Of a DNA stretch of 63,167 bases, positions 1-10,044 are shown one piece after another. The stretch comes from Blastocatellia bacterium (GTDB lineage: Bacteria > Acidobacteriota > Blastocatellia > Chloracidobacteriales > Chloracidobacteriaceae), in the NCBI GenBank assembly GCA_019695185.1, contig JAIBAN010000044.1, positions 1 through 63,167 of the forward strand. The letters run 5' to 3'. The notes under the pieces are model-generated. The model was not told where the DNA came from and did not search any database. It worked only from the letters and a program-made list of their open reading frames with translations. Position numbers and translations under genes: made by a program. Every line of letters begins with the position of its first letter. Within the stretch, counting starts at the first letter, position 1.

Positions 1-1
1 G

Positions 2-127
2 GGCGACAACGTGGCGCTCGAAGTGGAATTGATCATGCCCATCGCAATGGAAAAAGGATTGCGGTTTGCAATCCGCGAAGGCGGTCGCACGGTTGGTGCC
101 GGCACGATCTCCGATATTATCGAATAG
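2..127 (+). CDS. tuf: Elongation factor Tu, C-terminal fragment
   Basis: Only the last 41 codons lie in the window; the 5' end is cut by the window edge. The reading frame gives the beta-barrel domain 3 ending of EF-Tu, with the characteristic [20 protein letters not shown] stretch and a final GAGTISDII before TAG. EF-Tu delivers aminoacyl-tRNA to the ribosome. Its position just before rpsJ matches the common str-S10 gene order. A 100-base gap with a perfect dyad separates it from rpsJ. Confidence 0.96.
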   Translation, partial: GDNVALEVELIMPIAMEKGLRFAIREGGRTVGAGTISDIIE

Positions 128-149
128 TTAGGAAGTTTTGAGGGTTCAG

Positions 150-194
150 TTTTGAGTTTTGAATTCGGACAGTTGAACAATTCAAAACTCAAAA
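150..194. repeat. Perfect 16-bp inverted repeat between tuf and rpsJ
   Basis: TTTTGAGTTTTGAATT at 150-165 is exactly mirrored at 179-194 with a 13-base loop. Further copies of CTCAAAA and CTCAGAG follow up to 215. The composition and 7-base-like spacing resemble the tandem-repeat loci elsewhere in the window. No T-run follows on the plus strand, so it is not a standard intrinsic terminator, although the transcript could still form a stable AU-rich hairpin in the rpsJ leader. Confidence 0.7.
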
Positions 195-227
195 CTCAGA
201 GCTCAAAACTCAAAAAGAGGTGTCGCC

Positions 228-545
228 TTGAACGAGAAAATTCGAATCCGTCTGAAAGCTTACGATCACCGGGTGCTGGATCAGTCAACCAGTGAAATCG
301 TGGAAACCGCGAAACGCACTGGAGCCAGAGTGGCGGGGCCGATTCCATTGCCGACGGTCAAAAACAAATTCACTGTTTTGCGTTCGCCTCACGTCGACAA
401 GAAGTCGCGCGAACAGTTTGAAATCCGGACGCACAAGCGACTGATGGACATTCTGGATCCAACGCCTCAAACCGTTGATGCCTTGATGAAGCTGGATTTG
501 CCCGCCGGTGTCGATGTTGAGATTAAAGCATTTGGTCGAAAGTAA
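228..545 (+). CDS. rpsJ: 30S ribosomal protein S10
   Basis: A 105-residue S10, the usual length. The conserved core [13 protein letters not shown], the PLPT loop and the FEIRTHKR segment are all present. S10 sits in the 30S head and also serves as NusE in antitermination. The start is TTG at 228, preceded by a GAGGTG ribosome-binding site about six bases upstream; translation from it gives the typical N-terminus [12 protein letters not shown]. It is the first gene of the S10 cluster, 46 bases before rplC. Confidence 0.98.
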   Translation: MNEKIRIRLKAYDHRVLDQSTSEIVETAKRTGARVAGPIPLPTVKNKFTVLRSPHVDKKSREQFEIRTHKRLMDILDPTPQTVDALMKLDLPAGVDVEIKAFGRK

Positions 546-591
546 TAATTCCGCCCCGCGCATACGGGGAAAGGGGGCGTCGTAAGAAGCG

Positions 592-1233
592 ATGGTGAAC
601 GGACTGATTGGTAAAAAAGTTGGAATGACGCAGGTTTTCGGACCTGACGGAACGGTTGTCCCGGTAACGATCTTGAAAGCCGGCCCATGTGTGGTGGTCC
701 AAAAGAAAACCGTGACATCCGATGGTTACAATGCCGTGCAACTCGGTTTTGTGGAAGACCGCCCCTTCAAGCGGGTCAACAAACCGATGAAGGGACATTT
801 TGAAAAAACCGGCAAAGGAACTCCTCCGACCCGGATTCTGCGTGAATTCCGTGTCAACGGCGAGGCTGATATTGCAGTTGGAGCCACGGTTCTGGTTGAC
901 CTGTTTGCGGAAAACGATTCGATTGAAATTGTCGGCACCAGCAAAGGACGAGGGTTTGCCGGTTTCATCAAACGGCATGGGTTCGGCGGCGGTCGTGACA
1001 CCCACGGCTCGATGTTCCACCGGGCACCGGGTTCAATTGGTTCTTCGGCTTTTCCGTCACGCGTTTTCCCTGGGACCCGGATGGCTGGTCACATGGGTGT
1101 TGAGCAGAAAACAATCAAAAACTTGCGCATCGTCCGGGTGGATGCCGACCAAAATCTGATTTTGGTAAAGGGCAGCGTGCCGGGACCGAACGGCGGGTAC
1201 GTCGTCATTCGCAAGATGGGAAACACTAAGTAA
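592..1233 (+). CDS. rplC: 50S ribosomal protein L3
   Basis: A 213-residue L3. The N-terminus [13 protein letters not shown] and the internal [13 protein letters not shown] and RMAGHMG motifs are diagnostic. L3 is an early-assembly protein reaching toward the peptidyl transferase centre. In many bacteria the segment before RMAGHMG carries a glutamine (SIGQNQ) that PrmB methylates; here it reads SIGSSAF, so that modification site appears to be missing. It is followed 17 bases later by rplD. Confidence 0.98.
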   Translation: MVNGLIGKKVGMTQVFGPDGTVVPVTILKAGPCVVVQKKTVTSDGYNAVQLGFVEDRPFKRVNKPMKGHFEKTGKGTPPTRILREFRVNGEADIAVGATVLVDLFAENDSIEIVGTSKGRGFAGFIKRHGFGGGRDTHGSMFHRAPGSIGSSAFPSRVFPGTRMAGHMGVEQKTIKNLRIVRVDADQNLILVKGSVPGPNGGYVVIRKMGNTK

Positions 1234-1250
1234 AGAGGCGGGGGACACGT

Positions 1251-1877
1251 ATGCCGGTTGTGAAAGTCAAAAACTTGAAAAATGAAGAGATTGGCGAGAT
1301 CGAACTGAGCGAGCGCGTTTTCGGGGCTCCGCTCAATCAGGGTTTGATCTACGAAGCCGTCAAAGAATATCGCGCCAATGGCCGCGCCGGCACCGTCGGC
1401 ACCAAAACACGCGGCGATGTTTCCGGCGCAGGTCGCAAGTTGTGGAAACAAAAAGGCACGGGCCGCGCCCGGATTGCCAGCTTGCGGTCGCCATTGTGGA
1501 AGGGCGGCGGCAATGTTCACGGACCGCAACCCCGTGACTGGAGCTATTCCATTCCCAAGAAAATGCGTCAAGGAGCCATCCGCTCGGCTTTATCGGAGCG
1601 GTTGCGCGAAGGCGGACTGGTGGTGGTGGAAAACTTTGAGATGGACCAACCGAAAACCAAACAACTCACCAGCATCCTTAAAAACCTGGGGGCTGAGGCC
1701 CGGACATTGCTGGTTGATTCGCTGGAAAATCGGAATCTGATTCTGGCTTCCCGCAATTTGGCTGCGGTTCAACACGTCAATGGATTTGGCGTCAATATCC
1801 TGAATGTCTTACAGCACGAAAAAATCGTGGTCAGCCGCCGCGCGGTCGAAGAACTGGAATCAATTTTCGGAAAGTAA
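1251..1877 (+). CDS. rplD: 50S ribosomal protein L4
   Basis: A 208-residue L4/L1e family protein. The extended-loop motif GRKLWKQKGTGRAR and the following RSPLWKGGG are intact. This loop lines the polypeptide exit tunnel. The ATG start is preceded by GGGGGA. In Escherichia coli L4 autoregulates the S10 operon; no equivalent leader was recognised here. Confidence 0.98.
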   Translation: MPVVKVKNLKNEEIGEIELSERVFGAPLNQGLIYEAVKEYRANGRAGTVGTKTRGDVSGAGRKLWKQKGTGRARIASLRSPLWKGGGNVHGPQPRDWSYSIPKKMRQGAIRSALSERLREGGLVVVENFEMDQPKTKQLTSILKNLGAEARTLLVDSLENRNLILASRNLAAVQHVNGFGVNILNVLQHEKIVVSRRAVEELESIFGK

Positions 1878-1956
1878 GGGCTAAAGCCGGTTGCAGCCGG
1901 TGGCGCTGCCTGCCGACTTTGACCTTCGGATTGCCTCTGGAAAAAGGAAAAAACGT

Positions 1957-2262
1957 ATGTTGACTGTCTGGGACATCATTAAATCCCCGGTGATTACCGA
2001 AAAGGCGCTGGACCTCAAGGAAGCGACCTCCGACACGCGGCAGTTGGTGACATTTCGGGTGGACGCCCGCGCCAACAAAATTCAGATCCGGGCTGCGGTT
2101 GAAAAAATCTTCAATGTGCAGGTTGATTCGGTCCGCACGGCCAATTACAAGGGCAAAGAAGTGCGGCGGGGCCGCCTGGTCGGGAAAAAATCCGACTGGA
2201 AGAAAGCCTTTGTGACCCTCAAGCCGGGCCACGTCATTGGCGAATTCGGCGAAGTCATTTGA
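1957..2262 (+). CDS. rplW: 50S ribosomal protein L23
   Basis: A 101-residue L23, which docks trigger factor and SRP at the exit tunnel. The frame is open further upstream (to 1891), but the start is placed at ATG 1957, behind the purine-rich AAAAAGGAAAAAACGT, because the product then begins MLTVWDIIKSPVITEKA as in family members. The upstream 66 bases would add an atypical leader. The motif VRTANYKGKEVRRG is typical. Confidence 0.97.
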   Translation: MLTVWDIIKSPVITEKALDLKEATSDTRQLVTFRVDARANKIQIRAAVEKIFNVQVDSVRTANYKGKEVRRGRLVGKKSDWKKAFVTLKPGHVIGEFGEVI

Positions 2263-2320
2263 TGGTTCGCAGCTTCGCAATATCCCGACAAGTTTAACCT
2301 GAGTTACGAGTGAATCGGTT

Positions 2321-3142
2321 ATGGGAATCAAAAAATTAAAGCCAACTTCGCCGGCACGGCGCTATCAGACATACCTGACCAACGACGAGCTTTCCAGCGT
2401 TCGCCCGTTAAAGGGCCTGACTTCTGGCAAACAACGGACGTCAGGTCGGAACAACAAGGGACATTTGACGGTTCGCCATCGGGGCGGCGGTCACAAGAAG
2501 CTGTTCCGGGTGATTGACTTCAAACGCGACAAGACCGGAATTCCGGCTGTGGTGGCGACGATTGAATACGATCCGAACCGTTCGGCCCGGATTGCGCTGC
2601 TCCATTACATGGATGGCGAAAAGCGGTACATTCTGGCCCCGTTGGGTCTGAAAATCGGCCAAAAAGTGGTTTCCGGACCGGATTCGGACATCATTGTCGG
2701 TAACACGTTGCCCCTCAAAAACATTCCGCTCGGCGTGGAAGTGCATAATATTGAGTTGCGGCCCGGCAAGGGTGGCCAAATGGCCCGTAGCGCCGGCAGC
2801 AAAGCAATGTTGATTGCCAAGGATAGCGAGATGGCCCAGTTGCGGATGCCTTCCGGCGAAGTCCGGAAAGTACCGGTCGTGTGCCAGGCCACAATCGGTC
2901 AGGTCGGCAACATTGAAAACGAAAACGTGTCGCTCGGTAAAGCCGGTCGTTCCCGCTGGATGGGTATCCGTCCGACGGTGCGCGGGGTGGCGATGAACCC
3001 AGTTGACCACCCGCATGGCGGCGGCGAAGGCAAAACCTCCGGCGGTCGCAACCCGGTGACGCCGTGGGGCCAGCCCACGCGCGGTTACAAAACCCGCAAC
3101 AACAAGCGCACCGATCAATATATTGTTAAACGCAGTAAGTAA
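2321..3142 (+). CDS. rplB: 50S ribosomal protein L2
   Basis: A 273-residue L2, the normal length. The RNA-binding motif [18 protein letters not shown] and the C-terminal [14 protein letters not shown] loop, which contains the conserved histidine near the peptidyl transferase centre, are both present. The last residues ([12 protein letters not shown]) are family-typical. It lies between rplW and rpsS as in the canonical S10 operon. Confidence 0.99.
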   Translation: MGIKKLKPTSPARRYQTYLTNDELSSVRPLKGLTSGKQRTSGRNNKGHLTVRHRGGGHKKLFRVIDFKRDKTGIPAVVATIEYDPNRSARIALLHYMDGEKRYILAPLGLKIGQKVVSGPDSDIIVGNTLPLKNIPLGVEVHNIELRPGKGGQMARSAGSKAMLIAKDSEMAQLRMPSGEVRKVPVVCQATIGQVGNIENENVSLGKAGRSRWMGIRPTVRGVAMNPVDHPHGGGEGKTSGGRNPVTPWGQPTRGYKTRNNKRTDQYIVKRSK

Positions 3143-3187
3143 GAGGGTTGAAGCCAGAACCGGTGGTTCTGGGTTTCGGAGGAGATT

Positions 3188-3475
3188 ATGCCGCGTTCAG
3201 TTAAAAAGGGACCGTTTGTGGACAAGCATCTGCTTGACGCTGTCAACCGCATGAACAATGCCGGGGAAAAGCGGGTGCATAAGACCTGGTCACGTCGTTC
3301 GACGATCATTCCGGACATGGTGGGTCATACCTTTGCTGTTCACAATGGGAAAAAGTTCATTCCCGTTTATGTGTCGGAAAACATGGTGGGTCACAAGCTC
3401 GGAGAGTTTTCCCTGACCCGCACGTTCAAGGGCCACGCCGGCGACAAGAACGAAAAGGCCGCCAAGCGGCGTTGA
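3188..3475 (+). CDS. rpsS: 30S ribosomal protein S19
   Basis: A 95-residue S19 with the standard start [11 protein letters not shown], the [13 protein letters not shown] core and the C-terminal [12 protein letters not shown]. It pairs with S13 in the 30S head. GGAGGAGATT lies directly ahead of the ATG at 3188. Confidence 0.98.
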   Translation: MPRSVKKGPFVDKHLLDAVNRMNNAGEKRVHKTWSRRSTIIPDMVGHTFAVHNGKKFIPVYVSENMVGHKLGEFSLTRTFKGHAGDKNEKAAKRR

Positions 3476-3558
3476 CGTTTGAGCGATTTTGGTCAACCAC
3501 GGGTTGAACTGGAATCCGCCAGACACCACGTACCACAAAGTTTGGGTGGAGTAATTTT

Positions 3559-3918
3559 ATGGAAGCACACGCAGTTGCAAAATTCGTGAAAGGTTCGCCG
3601 CAAAAGGTTCGGTTGGTAATCGACTTGATCCGTGGTGTAAAGGCCAACGATGCGCTGGCGATTCTTCGTTTGAGCAAAAAGCGCGCGGCGTCGCCGATTT
3701 CGAAAGTCTTGTGGTCGGCCATTTCGAACGCTTCAAATCTGGCTGAAAAACAAAATATCACGGTCGATGTGGATGACCTCTATGTCAACAAATGCTTTGT
3801 TGATATGGGGCCGACCAAAAACCGGCGACGGGTTCGTTCGGCTCCGATGGGCCGTGCCTACCGTGAACAGCGTCGGTCTTGCCACATCACGATTCACGTT
3901 TCGACGAACAAAGAGTAG
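3559..3918 (+). CDS. rplV: 50S ribosomal protein L22
   Basis: A 119-residue L22. The N-terminal [19 protein letters not shown] and the beta-hairpin with [17 protein letters not shown], which lines the exit tunnel, identify the family. GGAG at 3546-3549 serves the ATG. It ends 10 bases before rpsC. Confidence 0.98.
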   Translation: MEAHAVAKFVKGSPQKVRLVIDLIRGVKANDALAILRLSKKRAASPISKVLWSAISNASNLAEKQNITVDVDDLYVNKCFVDMGPTKNRRRVRSAPMGRAYREQRRSCHITIHVSTNKE

Positions 3919-3928
3919 CGGAGGCGAA

Positions 3929-4597
3929 ATGGGTCAGAAAGTTCATCCCTTTGGATTTCGGTTGGGAGTCAATCGTACCTGGCACTCAATCTGGTATGCG
4001 AAGAAGCACAAAGAGTTCTCTGAATTGTTGGCTGAAGACCTCAAGGTCAAGAAAGAACTCAAAAAGAAATTTGCCGGTGCGGGCGTCGCTTCAATCGATG
4101 TCGAACGGGCAGCCAACAAATTGAAAATCATCATTCACACTTCGCGTCCGGGCATCATCATCGGTCGGAAAGGCGCTGAAATCGACAAGTTGAAAGCCGA
4201 GATTCAGCAAAAAACGGGCCGTGAAGTGATTGTCAACATTCAGGAAATCCAAAAGCCCGAACTGAGCGCGCAACTCCAGGCCGAACAGATTGCCCAGCAA
4301 CTGGAAAAGCGGATTGCCTTCCGCCGGGCCATGCGCAAGACGGTGGAAAGCGCCAAACGGTTTGGTGCCCAGGGCGTCAAAGTGCGGGTTTCAGGCCGGT
4401 TGAACGGTGCTGAAATCGCACGCGCTGAACAATACCTGGATGGGCGGATGCCGTTGCACACCCTCCGGGCTGACATTGATTACGGGTTTGCCCAAGCCTA
4501 CACGACCTATGGTGTGATTGGGGTCAAGGTTTGGATTTACCGGGGCGAAATTTACGAAGCCCGTCGCGCAGCCGCCGCCACCCGGCGTACCGTTTAA
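3929..4597 (+). CDS. rpsC: 30S ribosomal protein S3
   Basis: A 222-residue S3. The frame is open back to 3767 inside rplV, but ATG 3929, preceded by GCGGAGGCGAA, yields the standard N-terminus [13 protein letters not shown]. The KH domain with its GRKG loop ([17 protein letters not shown]) and the C-terminal [11 protein letters not shown] are clear. S3 helps form the mRNA entry tunnel. Confidence 0.98.
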   Translation: MGQKVHPFGFRLGVNRTWHSIWYAKKHKEFSELLAEDLKVKKELKKKFAGAGVASIDVERAANKLKIIIHTSRPGIIIGRKGAEIDKLKAEIQQKTGREVIVNIQEIQKPELSAQLQAEQIAQQLEKRIAFRRAMRKTVESAKRFGAQGVKVRVSGRLNGAEIARAEQYLDGRMPLHTLRADIDYGFAQAYTTYGVIGVKVWIYRGEIYEARRAAAATRRTV

Positions 4598-4611
4598 GAG
4601 GCGAGAAGACC

Positions 4612-5049
4612 ATGGCAGAGTATAAAATTCCACAGAAAGTCAAGTTTCGGAAACAACAACGCGGTCGGCGTAGCGGTCTGGCGACCCGTGGGTCGCTGAT
4701 TGCCTTCGGCGAATTCGGGCTCAAGGTGCTCGAAGCGGCCTGGATTTCCGGCAAAGAAATCGAAGCCGCCCGAATTGCGATCAGTCGCGCGGTCAAGCGC
4801 GGCGGCAAGCTCTGGATTCGGATTTTCCCGGACAAGCCGATTACCAAGAAACCGGCTGAAACCCGTATGGGTAAAGGTAAGGGTGCTCCCGAAGGCTGGG
4901 TGGCGGTCGTCAAGCCGGGCCGGATTCTCTTTGAAATGGAAGGCGTCAACGAAGAGGATGCGCGCGAAGCCATGCGGCTTGCAGCGCAGAAACTGTCGGT
5001 CAAAGTCAAATTTGTGACCCGCGAAGACCAGCAGGGAGGAATTGTATGA
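4612..5049 (+). CDS. rplP: 50S ribosomal protein L16
   Basis: A 145-residue L16. The frame is open back to 4531, but ATG 4612 after GAGGCGAGAAGACC gives a normal-sized protein; the start ([17 protein letters not shown]) is slightly unlike the usual MLMPKRVKYRK. The [19 protein letters not shown] motif near the tRNA-binding region is intact. The TGA stop overlaps the rpmC ATG in an ATGA, so the two are probably translationally coupled. Confidence 0.98.
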   Translation: MAEYKIPQKVKFRKQQRGRRSGLATRGSLIAFGEFGLKVLEAAWISGKEIEAARIAISRAVKRGGKLWIRIFPDKPITKKPAETRMGKGKGAPEGWVAVVKPGRILFEMEGVNEEDAREAMRLAAQKLSVKVKFVTREDQQGGIV

Positions 5050-5249
5050 AGCAAGTGGCATCATTGCGGGAAACCAGCACTGAAGATTTGCAGACGATGG
5101 AAAACGAGTTGCGGGAAAACCTGTTTCGCGCCCGTTTCAAACAGAGCCTTGGCGACGCCGAAGCGGCCAAGTCGATTACCAACGATCGAAAGAAATTGGC
5201 TCGGGTGAAAACACTGCTTCGGGCACGTCAACTTGGAATTGAGAAATAA
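5046..5249 (+). CDS. rpmC: 50S ribosomal protein L29
   Basis: A 67-residue helical L29 with the typical [15 protein letters not shown] and [14 protein letters not shown] segments. It starts inside the rplP stop codon (ATGA overlap), with the ribosome-binding site GGGAGG within rplP. L29 lies at the exit tunnel next to L23. Confidence 0.97.
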   Translation: MKQVASLRETSTEDLQTMENELRENLFRARFKQSLGDAEAAKSITNDRKKLARVKTLLRARQLGIEK

Positions 5250-5305
5250 CCGCACCACGGGCGCGGCCCAGGGTCGCGCAGTCCGGTGACGGAAGAGGAG
5301 TTCAT

Positions 5306-5602
5306 ATGGCGGAACAGGAAATTCAGGCACAGACGGAAACCAGCTCCCGGCCGGGCGGGAAGCGGAATGAAAAGATTGGAATTGTCGTGAGCGACAAAAT
5401 GCTGAAAACGGTCGTCGTGCGGGTTGATCGGTTGGTACAGCATCCCAAGTATCGCCGCTACATCCGTCGCACGTCAAAGTTCATGGCTCATAACGAGACC
5501 GATTGCAAGATCGGGGACAAGGTCCGGATTTCGGAAACCCGTCCTTTGTCGGCTCGCAAGCGTTGGCGCGTTGTGGAAGTCCTGCAACGGGCGGCCCGCT
5601 AA
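5306..5602 (+). CDS. rpsQ: 30S ribosomal protein S17
   Basis: A 98-residue S17. The OB-fold core [18 protein letters not shown] and the conserved [18 protein letters not shown] are present. About 20 N-terminal residues ([20 protein letters not shown]) are a polar extension beyond the usual start. The ATG at 5306 has GGAAGAGGAG upstream, which supports this long form. Confidence 0.97.
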   Translation: MAEQEIQAQTETSSRPGGKRNEKIGIVVSDKMLKTVVVRVDRLVQHPKYRRYIRRTSKFMAHNETDCKIGDKVRISETRPLSARKRWRVVEVLQRAAR

Positions 5603-5660
5603 AGGCACAAACCAATTGCCCGGCCCACCCTGCCGGGACAAGTGAGGAGGAAAAAAAGCC

Positions 5661-6038
5661 ATGATTCAGATGAGAACCATTCTTGAGGTCGCGGATAATT
5701 CAGGGGCCAAAAGAATCTCCTGTATTTTACCCTTGGGCGGCAGCACGGGCCTCAAAGCATCGCTCGGCGACATTATCACCGCCAATGTCAAGGAAGCGGC
5801 TCCGGATGGAACGGTTAAAAAAGGGCAAGTGGTCAAAGCCGTCATCGTCCGCACCCGCAAGGAAGTGCGCCGCAAAGACGGCACCTATGTCCGCTTTGAC
5901 CAGAATGCTGCTGTGTTGATTAAAAAGTCAGCAGAAGGCTGGGACCCGGTGGGGACCCGTGTGTTCGGTCCTGTCGCCCGCGAACTGCGTGACAAAAAGT
6001 TTATGAAAATTATCTCACTTGCCCCGGAGGTTATATAA
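5661..6038 (+). CDS. rplN: 50S ribosomal protein L14
   Basis: A 125-residue L14. The N-terminus [19 protein letters not shown] and the [15 protein letters not shown] motif are hallmark sequences. GTGAGGAGG precedes the ATG. L14 bridges the subunits and contacts L19. rplX starts two bases after its stop. Confidence 0.98.
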   Translation: MIQMRTILEVADNSGAKRISCILPLGGSTGLKASLGDIITANVKEAAPDGTVKKGQVVKAVIVRTRKEVRRKDGTYVRFDQNAAVLIKKSAEGWDPVGTRVFGPVARELRDKKFMKIISLAPEVI

Positions 6039-6039
6039 G

Positions 6040-6372
6040 ATGCCCGCCAAAGCAAAAGTAACGAAAAATGATTTGGTCGTCGTCTTGGCCGGAAAAGACG
6101 TGGGCAAACGTGCCCGTGTGCTGGAAGTGAAGCCGAGCGAAGGCAAAGTGCTGGTGGAAGGCGTGGCTGTGGTACAGCGCCACACCCGTCGCAACGCCCA
6201 ACGGAGCAATGTCGGCGGCATCATCGAGCGCGAAGCCATGATTGATATTTCAAACGTGCAGGTGGTTTGCCCCTCCTGCGGTGCGCCCACCAGGGTCGCA
6301 ATCAAAATTCTGGAAGATGGCACCCGCAAGCGTCAGTGCAAAAAATGCAGCGCAATTATTGAGCGCCGTTAG
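6040..6372 (+). CDS. rplX: 50S ribosomal protein L24 with zinc-ribbon ending
   Basis: A 110-residue L24. The KOW motif ([18 protein letters not shown]) initiates the fold. The C-terminal half contains CPSC and CKKC pairs about 26 residues apart, the zinc-binding form known in part of the L24 family. The start is ATG 6040, two bases after the rplN stop, with the GGAGG at 6027-6031 inside rplN. The upstream in-frame extension (6019) overlaps rplN and was rejected. Confidence 0.97.
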   Translation: MPAKAKVTKNDLVVVLAGKDVGKRARVLEVKPSEGKVLVEGVAVVQRHTRRNAQRSNVGGIIEREAMIDISNVQVVCPSCGAPTRVAIKILEDGTRKRQCKKCSAIIERR

Positions 6373-6454
6373 TGCCGGGTTGGATCATTTGGCCTGAAGC
6401 GACCACTTTTTAAAGGATGCTGGTCGTCGAGAGACGAGGGAAGAGAGTTTAGCA

Positions 6455-7009
6455 ATGGTTCCAAGACTCAAACAAAAGTATCGTGAAGAGATCATCAAGA
6501 AACTGGAAGCCGAGTTTGGATACAAAAACCCGATGGCGATTCCGAAACTGGAAAAAATCGTCGTCAACATGGGGGTTGGCCGAGACTATATCAGCTCCAA
6601 AAACGCCAAGGTGCTGGAAGTCGCCGCAGAAGAAGTCGGTTCGGTTACGGGACAGCACCCGGTGGTCACCCGTGCCAAAAAATCCATCGCTTCGTTCAAA
6701 TTGCGCCAAAACGACCCCATTGGGGTCATGGTAACCCTGCGCGGCGATCACATGTATGAATTTCTGGATCGCCTGATCAGTATCGCCCTCCCGCGAGTGC
6801 GTGACTTCCGGGGAATTTCCGGCAAAGCCTTTGATGGACGCGGCAATTACACCCTCGGCCTGAAGGATCAGTTGTTGTTTCCCGAAGTGGACTTTGCCAA
6901 GGTGGACAAGGCGCGCGGGATGAATATTTCGATTATTACGACGGCAAAAACGGACGAAGAAGGCCGGGCTTTGCTGCGCTTCTTTGGAATGCCTTTTCGG
7001 CAGAACTAA
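6455..7009 (+). CDS. rplE: 50S ribosomal protein L5
   Basis: A 184-residue L5. The signatures [18 protein letters not shown]-like [13 protein letters not shown] and [16 protein letters not shown] are complete. L5 binds 5S rRNA and contacts the P-site tRNA. GGGAAGAGAG lies before the ATG. Confidence 0.98.
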   Translation: MVPRLKQKYREEIIKKLEAEFGYKNPMAIPKLEKIVVNMGVGRDYISSKNAKVLEVAAEEVGSVTGQHPVVTRAKKSIASFKLRQNDPIGVMVTLRGDHMYEFLDRLISIALPRVRDFRGISGKAFDGRGNYTLGLKDQLLFPEVDFAKVDKARGMNISIITTAKTDEEGRALLRFFGMPFRQN

Positions 7010-7068
7010 GGTTGAGAACCTCGCTGCCCCGGTGGCAACCGTACGGGCAGGCTTGAAAGGATGCAGGT

Positions 7069-7254
7069 ATGGCAAAACAGTCGATGATCGCAAAGGCAAA
7101 CCGGAAGCCCAAGTTCAAGGCGCGCGGTTACAATCGGTGCAAACGGTGCGGACGCCCCCGGGCCTACATCCGCAAGTTTGGTATCTGCCGGTTGTGTTTC
7201 CGTCAACTGGCGCTTGAAGGGCAGATTCCCGGCGTGACGAAATCAAGCTGGTAA
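7069..7254 (+). CDS. rpsN: 30S ribosomal protein S14, zinc-binding (type Z)
   Basis: A 61-residue short S14. Cys24, Cys27, Cys40 and Cys43 form the zinc-binding pairs that mark the C+ form; the long zinc-free form is not seen in the window. The ending [11 protein letters not shown] is standard. The gene sits between rplE and rpsH in the spc order, with GAAAGGATG before the start. Confidence 0.98.
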   Translation: MAKQSMIAKANRKPKFKARGYNRCKRCGRPRAYIRKFGICRLCFRQLALEGQIPGVTKSSW

Positions 7255-7305
7255 GCCCGTGGTAGTGAAAGGATCCGTTCAGCAAACAGAATTTGGAGTA
7301 GACAC

Positions 7306-7698
7306 ATGACCGACCCGATTGCAGACATGCTCACAAGAATGCGAAACGCGCTGGGTGCCAAACACCAAAAGGTGGACGTTCCGGCCTCGAAACTGAAGTT
7401 GGAAATTGCGCGAATTTTGAAAGAAGAAGGCTACATCAATAACTACAAAGTTGCCGGTGAAAGCCCCCGGAAAACGATTCGGATTTATTTGCGCTATGGC
7501 GTCAAAGGCGAACCGGTGATTCAACATTTGCTCCGGATTTCCAAACCGGGCTGTCGCCGTTTTGTCGGCAGCACCGAAATTCCCAATGTGCTCGGCGGTT
7601 TGGGTGTGAATATCGTCAGCACGTCGCAAGGTTTGATGACTGGCAAACAAGCCCGCAAGGCCAATGTTGGCGGCGAGCTGATGTGCGAAATTTACTAA
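7306..7698 (+). CDS. rpsH: 30S ribosomal protein S8
   Basis: A 130-residue S8 beginning MTDPIADMLTRMRNA. The C-terminal rRNA-binding part reads STSQGLMTGKQARKANVGGE. S8 is a primary 16S rRNA binder and, in E. coli, represses the spc operon. GGAG at 7294-7297 precedes the ATG. Confidence 0.98.
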   Translation: MTDPIADMLTRMRNALGAKHQKVDVPASKLKLEIARILKEEGYINNYKVAGESPRKTIRIYLRYGVKGEPVIQHLLRISKPGCRRFVGSTEIPNVLGGLGVNIVSTSQGLMTGKQARKANVGGELMCEIY

Positions 7699-7784
7699 GC
7701 GAATCAGAAGAGCCCCAGGGAGGTCTCATCCTGCTTGGAAGAGCGAGCTCTTCGAAACCGAAGAATTGAAGAGAGACGGTAGCT

Positions 7785-8354
7785 ATGTCACGAGTTGGAA
7801 AAAAAGTAATTCCGGTTCCGTCGGGCGTTTCAATCAGCCTGTCGCCTGAAAGCATCGAGGTCAAAGGACCAAAGGGAGCACTCCAGACGGCGATTCCAAA
7901 CGGTATTCATATCAAACAGGAAGGTGCCACCCTCAGTGTGGAACGGGCTTCGGATGATTATGCAGCCCTCCATGGCCTGACCCGTGCTTTAGTAGCCAAT
8001 TCAGTCAAAGGTGTGACTGAAGGGTTCGTCCAGCAGATGGATGTGGTGGGGGTCGGGTATAAAGCCGAAGTCAAAGGGACGGTCATCAATTTCAGCCTGG
8101 GGTATTCGCATCCGGTTGAGTTTCACCTGCCCAAGGGAATTGAGTGCAAGGTGGAAAAACTGCCCCGCCAGATTCCTCAATACCAAACAACCTTGACGCT
8201 CTCAGGCATTGACCGCCACCAGTTGGGTCAAGTGGCTGCCAACCTGAACCGGCTGCGCAAACCGGATGCGTATAAGGGCAAAGGAATTCGGTACGCTGAT
8301 CGGGTGTTGCGCTTGAAGCCCGGTAAAACAGGTGGCAAGGGCGGGAAAAAATAG
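7785..8354 (+). CDS. rplF: 50S ribosomal protein L6
   Basis: A 189-residue L6 with the start [14 protein letters not shown] and the repeat-domain signature [28 protein letters not shown] ending that binds 23S rRNA near the sarcin-ricin loop. The C-terminal tail [10 protein letters not shown] is Gly/Lys-rich, as in many phyla. AGAGACGGT lies upstream of the ATG. Confidence 0.98.
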   Translation: MSRVGKKVIPVPSGVSISLSPESIEVKGPKGALQTAIPNGIHIKQEGATLSVERASDDYAALHGLTRALVANSVKGVTEGFVQQMDVVGVGYKAEVKGTVINFSLGYSHPVEFHLPKGIECKVEKLPRQIPQYQTTLTLSGIDRHQLGQVAANLNRLRKPDAYKGKGIRYADRVLRLKPGKTGGKGGKK

Positions 8355-8411
8355 GTCCGTCTCTGTCGTTTCGTGTCCCTCTAGTGGACGTTCTAAAGGT
8401 GAGGTGTTGGA

Positions 8412-8771
8412 ATGGGTACGAAAAATCGTGCTGAAGTTCGTCAGGCAGTCCATGGCCGGATTCGCAAGAAGGTTTCGGGAACGGAACAACGGCCACGTCT
8501 GTGTGTCTTCCGGAGCCTGAATCATATTTACGCGCAGGTGATTGACGACACCAAAGGGGAGACGCTGTGCAGCGCTTCCACCGTGGAAAAAGGCCTCCGC
8601 GAAAAGACCGGTGGCAACTTGGCTGCTGCGGTTGAAATTGGCAAATTGATTGCGGAGCGGGCCAAGGCCAAAGGAATTGAAACTGTTGTTTTCGACCGGG
8701 GTGGTTACATCTATCACGGTCGGGTAAAGGGCCTGGCGGAAGCCGCGCGTGAGGCTGGACTGAAGTTCTAA
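8412..8771 (+). CDS. rplR: 50S ribosomal protein L18
   Basis: A 119-residue L18, the 5S rRNA-binding protein. Conserved pieces are [20 protein letters not shown], the [10 protein letters not shown] segment and the final [34 protein letters not shown] precedes the ATG. rpsE starts 14 bases after its stop. Confidence 0.98.
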   Translation: MGTKNRAEVRQAVHGRIRKKVSGTEQRPRLCVFRSLNHIYAQVIDDTKGETLCSASTVEKGLREKTGGNLAAAVEIGKLIAERAKAKGIETVVFDRGGYIYHGRVKGLAEAAREAGLKF

Positions 8772-8784
8772 AACGGAGAACACA

Positions 8785-9279
8785 ATGCAAAAGATTAGCG
8801 CTGAAGGGTTGGATTTGAAAGATACGGTGATTTCCATCAACCGCGTCACCAAAGTGGTGAAGGGCGGGAAAAATATGAGCTTCAGTGCTCTGGTGGTGGT
8901 TGGAGATGGGAATGGCGTCGTCGGATTCGGCAGCGGAAAAGCCAAGGAAGTGCCGATTGCCATTCGCAAAGGCGTGGAAGCTGCGAAAAAGAATCTGGTG
9001 CGGGTTCCTTTGTCAATCAGCACGCTGCCCCATCCAATTATTGGCAACTATGGCGCTGGCAAGGTTTTGATGAAACCCGCCCCGGAAGGAACCGGGGTCA
9101 TTGCCGGGGCTGCTGTCCGTGCCATCATGCAATCGCTGGGCGTCCATAACGTAGTGACGAAAGTCATCGGCTCCAACAATCCGCACAACATTGTGCGCGC
9201 CACGTTTGCCGGCCTTTCCCGCATTCAGAGCCGGGAAGATGTTGCCCGGTTGCGGGGAAAACGGGCTGAGGAGATTTAA
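8785..9279 (+). CDS. rpsE: 30S ribosomal protein S5
   Basis: A 164-residue S5. The double-stranded-RNA-binding-like N-domain ([20 protein letters not shown]) and the second domain with [20 protein letters not shown] are typical. S5 contributes to decoding accuracy. AACGGAGAAC provides the ribosome-binding site. rpmD follows within seven bases. Confidence 0.98.
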   Translation: MQKISAEGLDLKDTVISINRVTKVVKGGKNMSFSALVVVGDGNGVVGFGSGKAKEVPIAIRKGVEAAKKNLVRVPLSISTLPHPIIGNYGAGKVLMKPAPEGTGVIAGAAVRAIMQSLGVHNVVTKVIGSNNPHNIVRATFAGLSRIQSREDVARLRGKRAEEI

Positions 9280-9285
9280 GAACCT

Positions 9286-9492
9286 ATGAGCGAGAAGAAT
9301 TCTGGAAAAGGCACCACCGCCAAGGTGAAAATCAAATGGTATCGAAGCTATATTGCTTCGCCCGAAACGCACAAGGTGATTGTGCGCAGTCTTGGGTTTA
9401 CCAAACTTCAGCAGGTGGTTGAACGGCCTGATACTCCTTCAACCCGTGGCGCGGTCGCCAAGGTGCCGCACTTGTTGAAAATTGTTGAGTAA
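9286..9492 (+). CDS. rpmD: 50S ribosomal protein L30
   Basis: A 68-residue L30, somewhat divergent. The core [20 protein letters not shown] and [20 protein letters not shown] follow the family pattern with conserved G and V positions, and the terminal [10 protein letters not shown] is typical. It lies between rpsE and rplO as expected. The start ATG 9286 has GAGGAG upstream inside the end of rpsE. Confidence 0.95.
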   Translation: MSEKNSGKGTTAKVKIKWYRSYIASPETHKVIVRSLGFTKLQQVVERPDTPSTRGAVAKVPHLLKIVE

Positions 9493-9541
9493 GGCTCTTT
9501 CTGGAACGGAAAGGCTTTGCATTCGTTTGAGGGAACAACCA

Positions 9542-10003
9542 ATGCCAATCGGATTGCACAATTTGCAGGCACCGGAAGGTGCCAACAAGAAGAAGAAGCG
9601 TGTCGGGCGCGGACCGGGTTCCGGTCACGGCAAAACCTCGACCCGTGGTCACAAAGGACAAAAATCACGTTCCGGGTACTCTTCCATGCGCGGGTTTGAA
9701 GGCGGCCAGATGCCGCTTCATCGGCGCTTGCCCAAGCGGGGCTTTACCAGTATTTTCAAGAAAGAATGGTCGGTGGTCAATTTGGCCACTTTGGAAAAAC
9801 GCTTTGAAAGCGGTGAAACCATTACACCTGAATTGCTGGTGGAACGCGGTGTGATTACCAAACTTTCCAAGGACGGCGTGGTGATTTTGGCCCAGGGGGA
9901 ATTGACCAAAGGATTGGTCGTCAAAGCACATCGTTTTAGTACCAAAGCCAAGGAGAAAATTACCGCTGCGGGTGGAACTGCTGAAGTATTGCAAGCCAGC
10001 TAA
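9542..10003 (+). CDS. rplO: 50S ribosomal protein L15
   Basis: A 153-residue L15. The Gly/Lys-rich N-terminus ([20 protein letters not shown]) and the [15 protein letters not shown] motif identify it. The frame is open upstream to 9482, but ATG 9542 gives the usual [14 protein letters not shown] start. secY begins 42 bases after its stop. Confidence 0.97.
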   Translation: MPIGLHNLQAPEGANKKKKRVGRGPGSGHGKTSTRGHKGQKSRSGYSSMRGFEGGQMPLHRRLPKRGFTSIFKKEWSVVNLATLEKRFESGETITPELLVERGVITKLSKDGVVILAQGELTKGLVVKAHRFSTKAKEKITAAGGTAEVLQAS

Positions 10004-10044
10004 CCGATTGGCTGGAACGATTCCAACGTTGCCGCTGAGGAACT

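Noticed and set aside
3767..3928. Long N-terminal form of rpsC (and of rplP, rplX, rplO, rpsM, mscL, rdgB, lgt, thiL)
   Set aside because: In each case an internal ATG, often with a better ribosome-binding site, gives the family's conserved start, and the extension overlaps the preceding gene or repeats.
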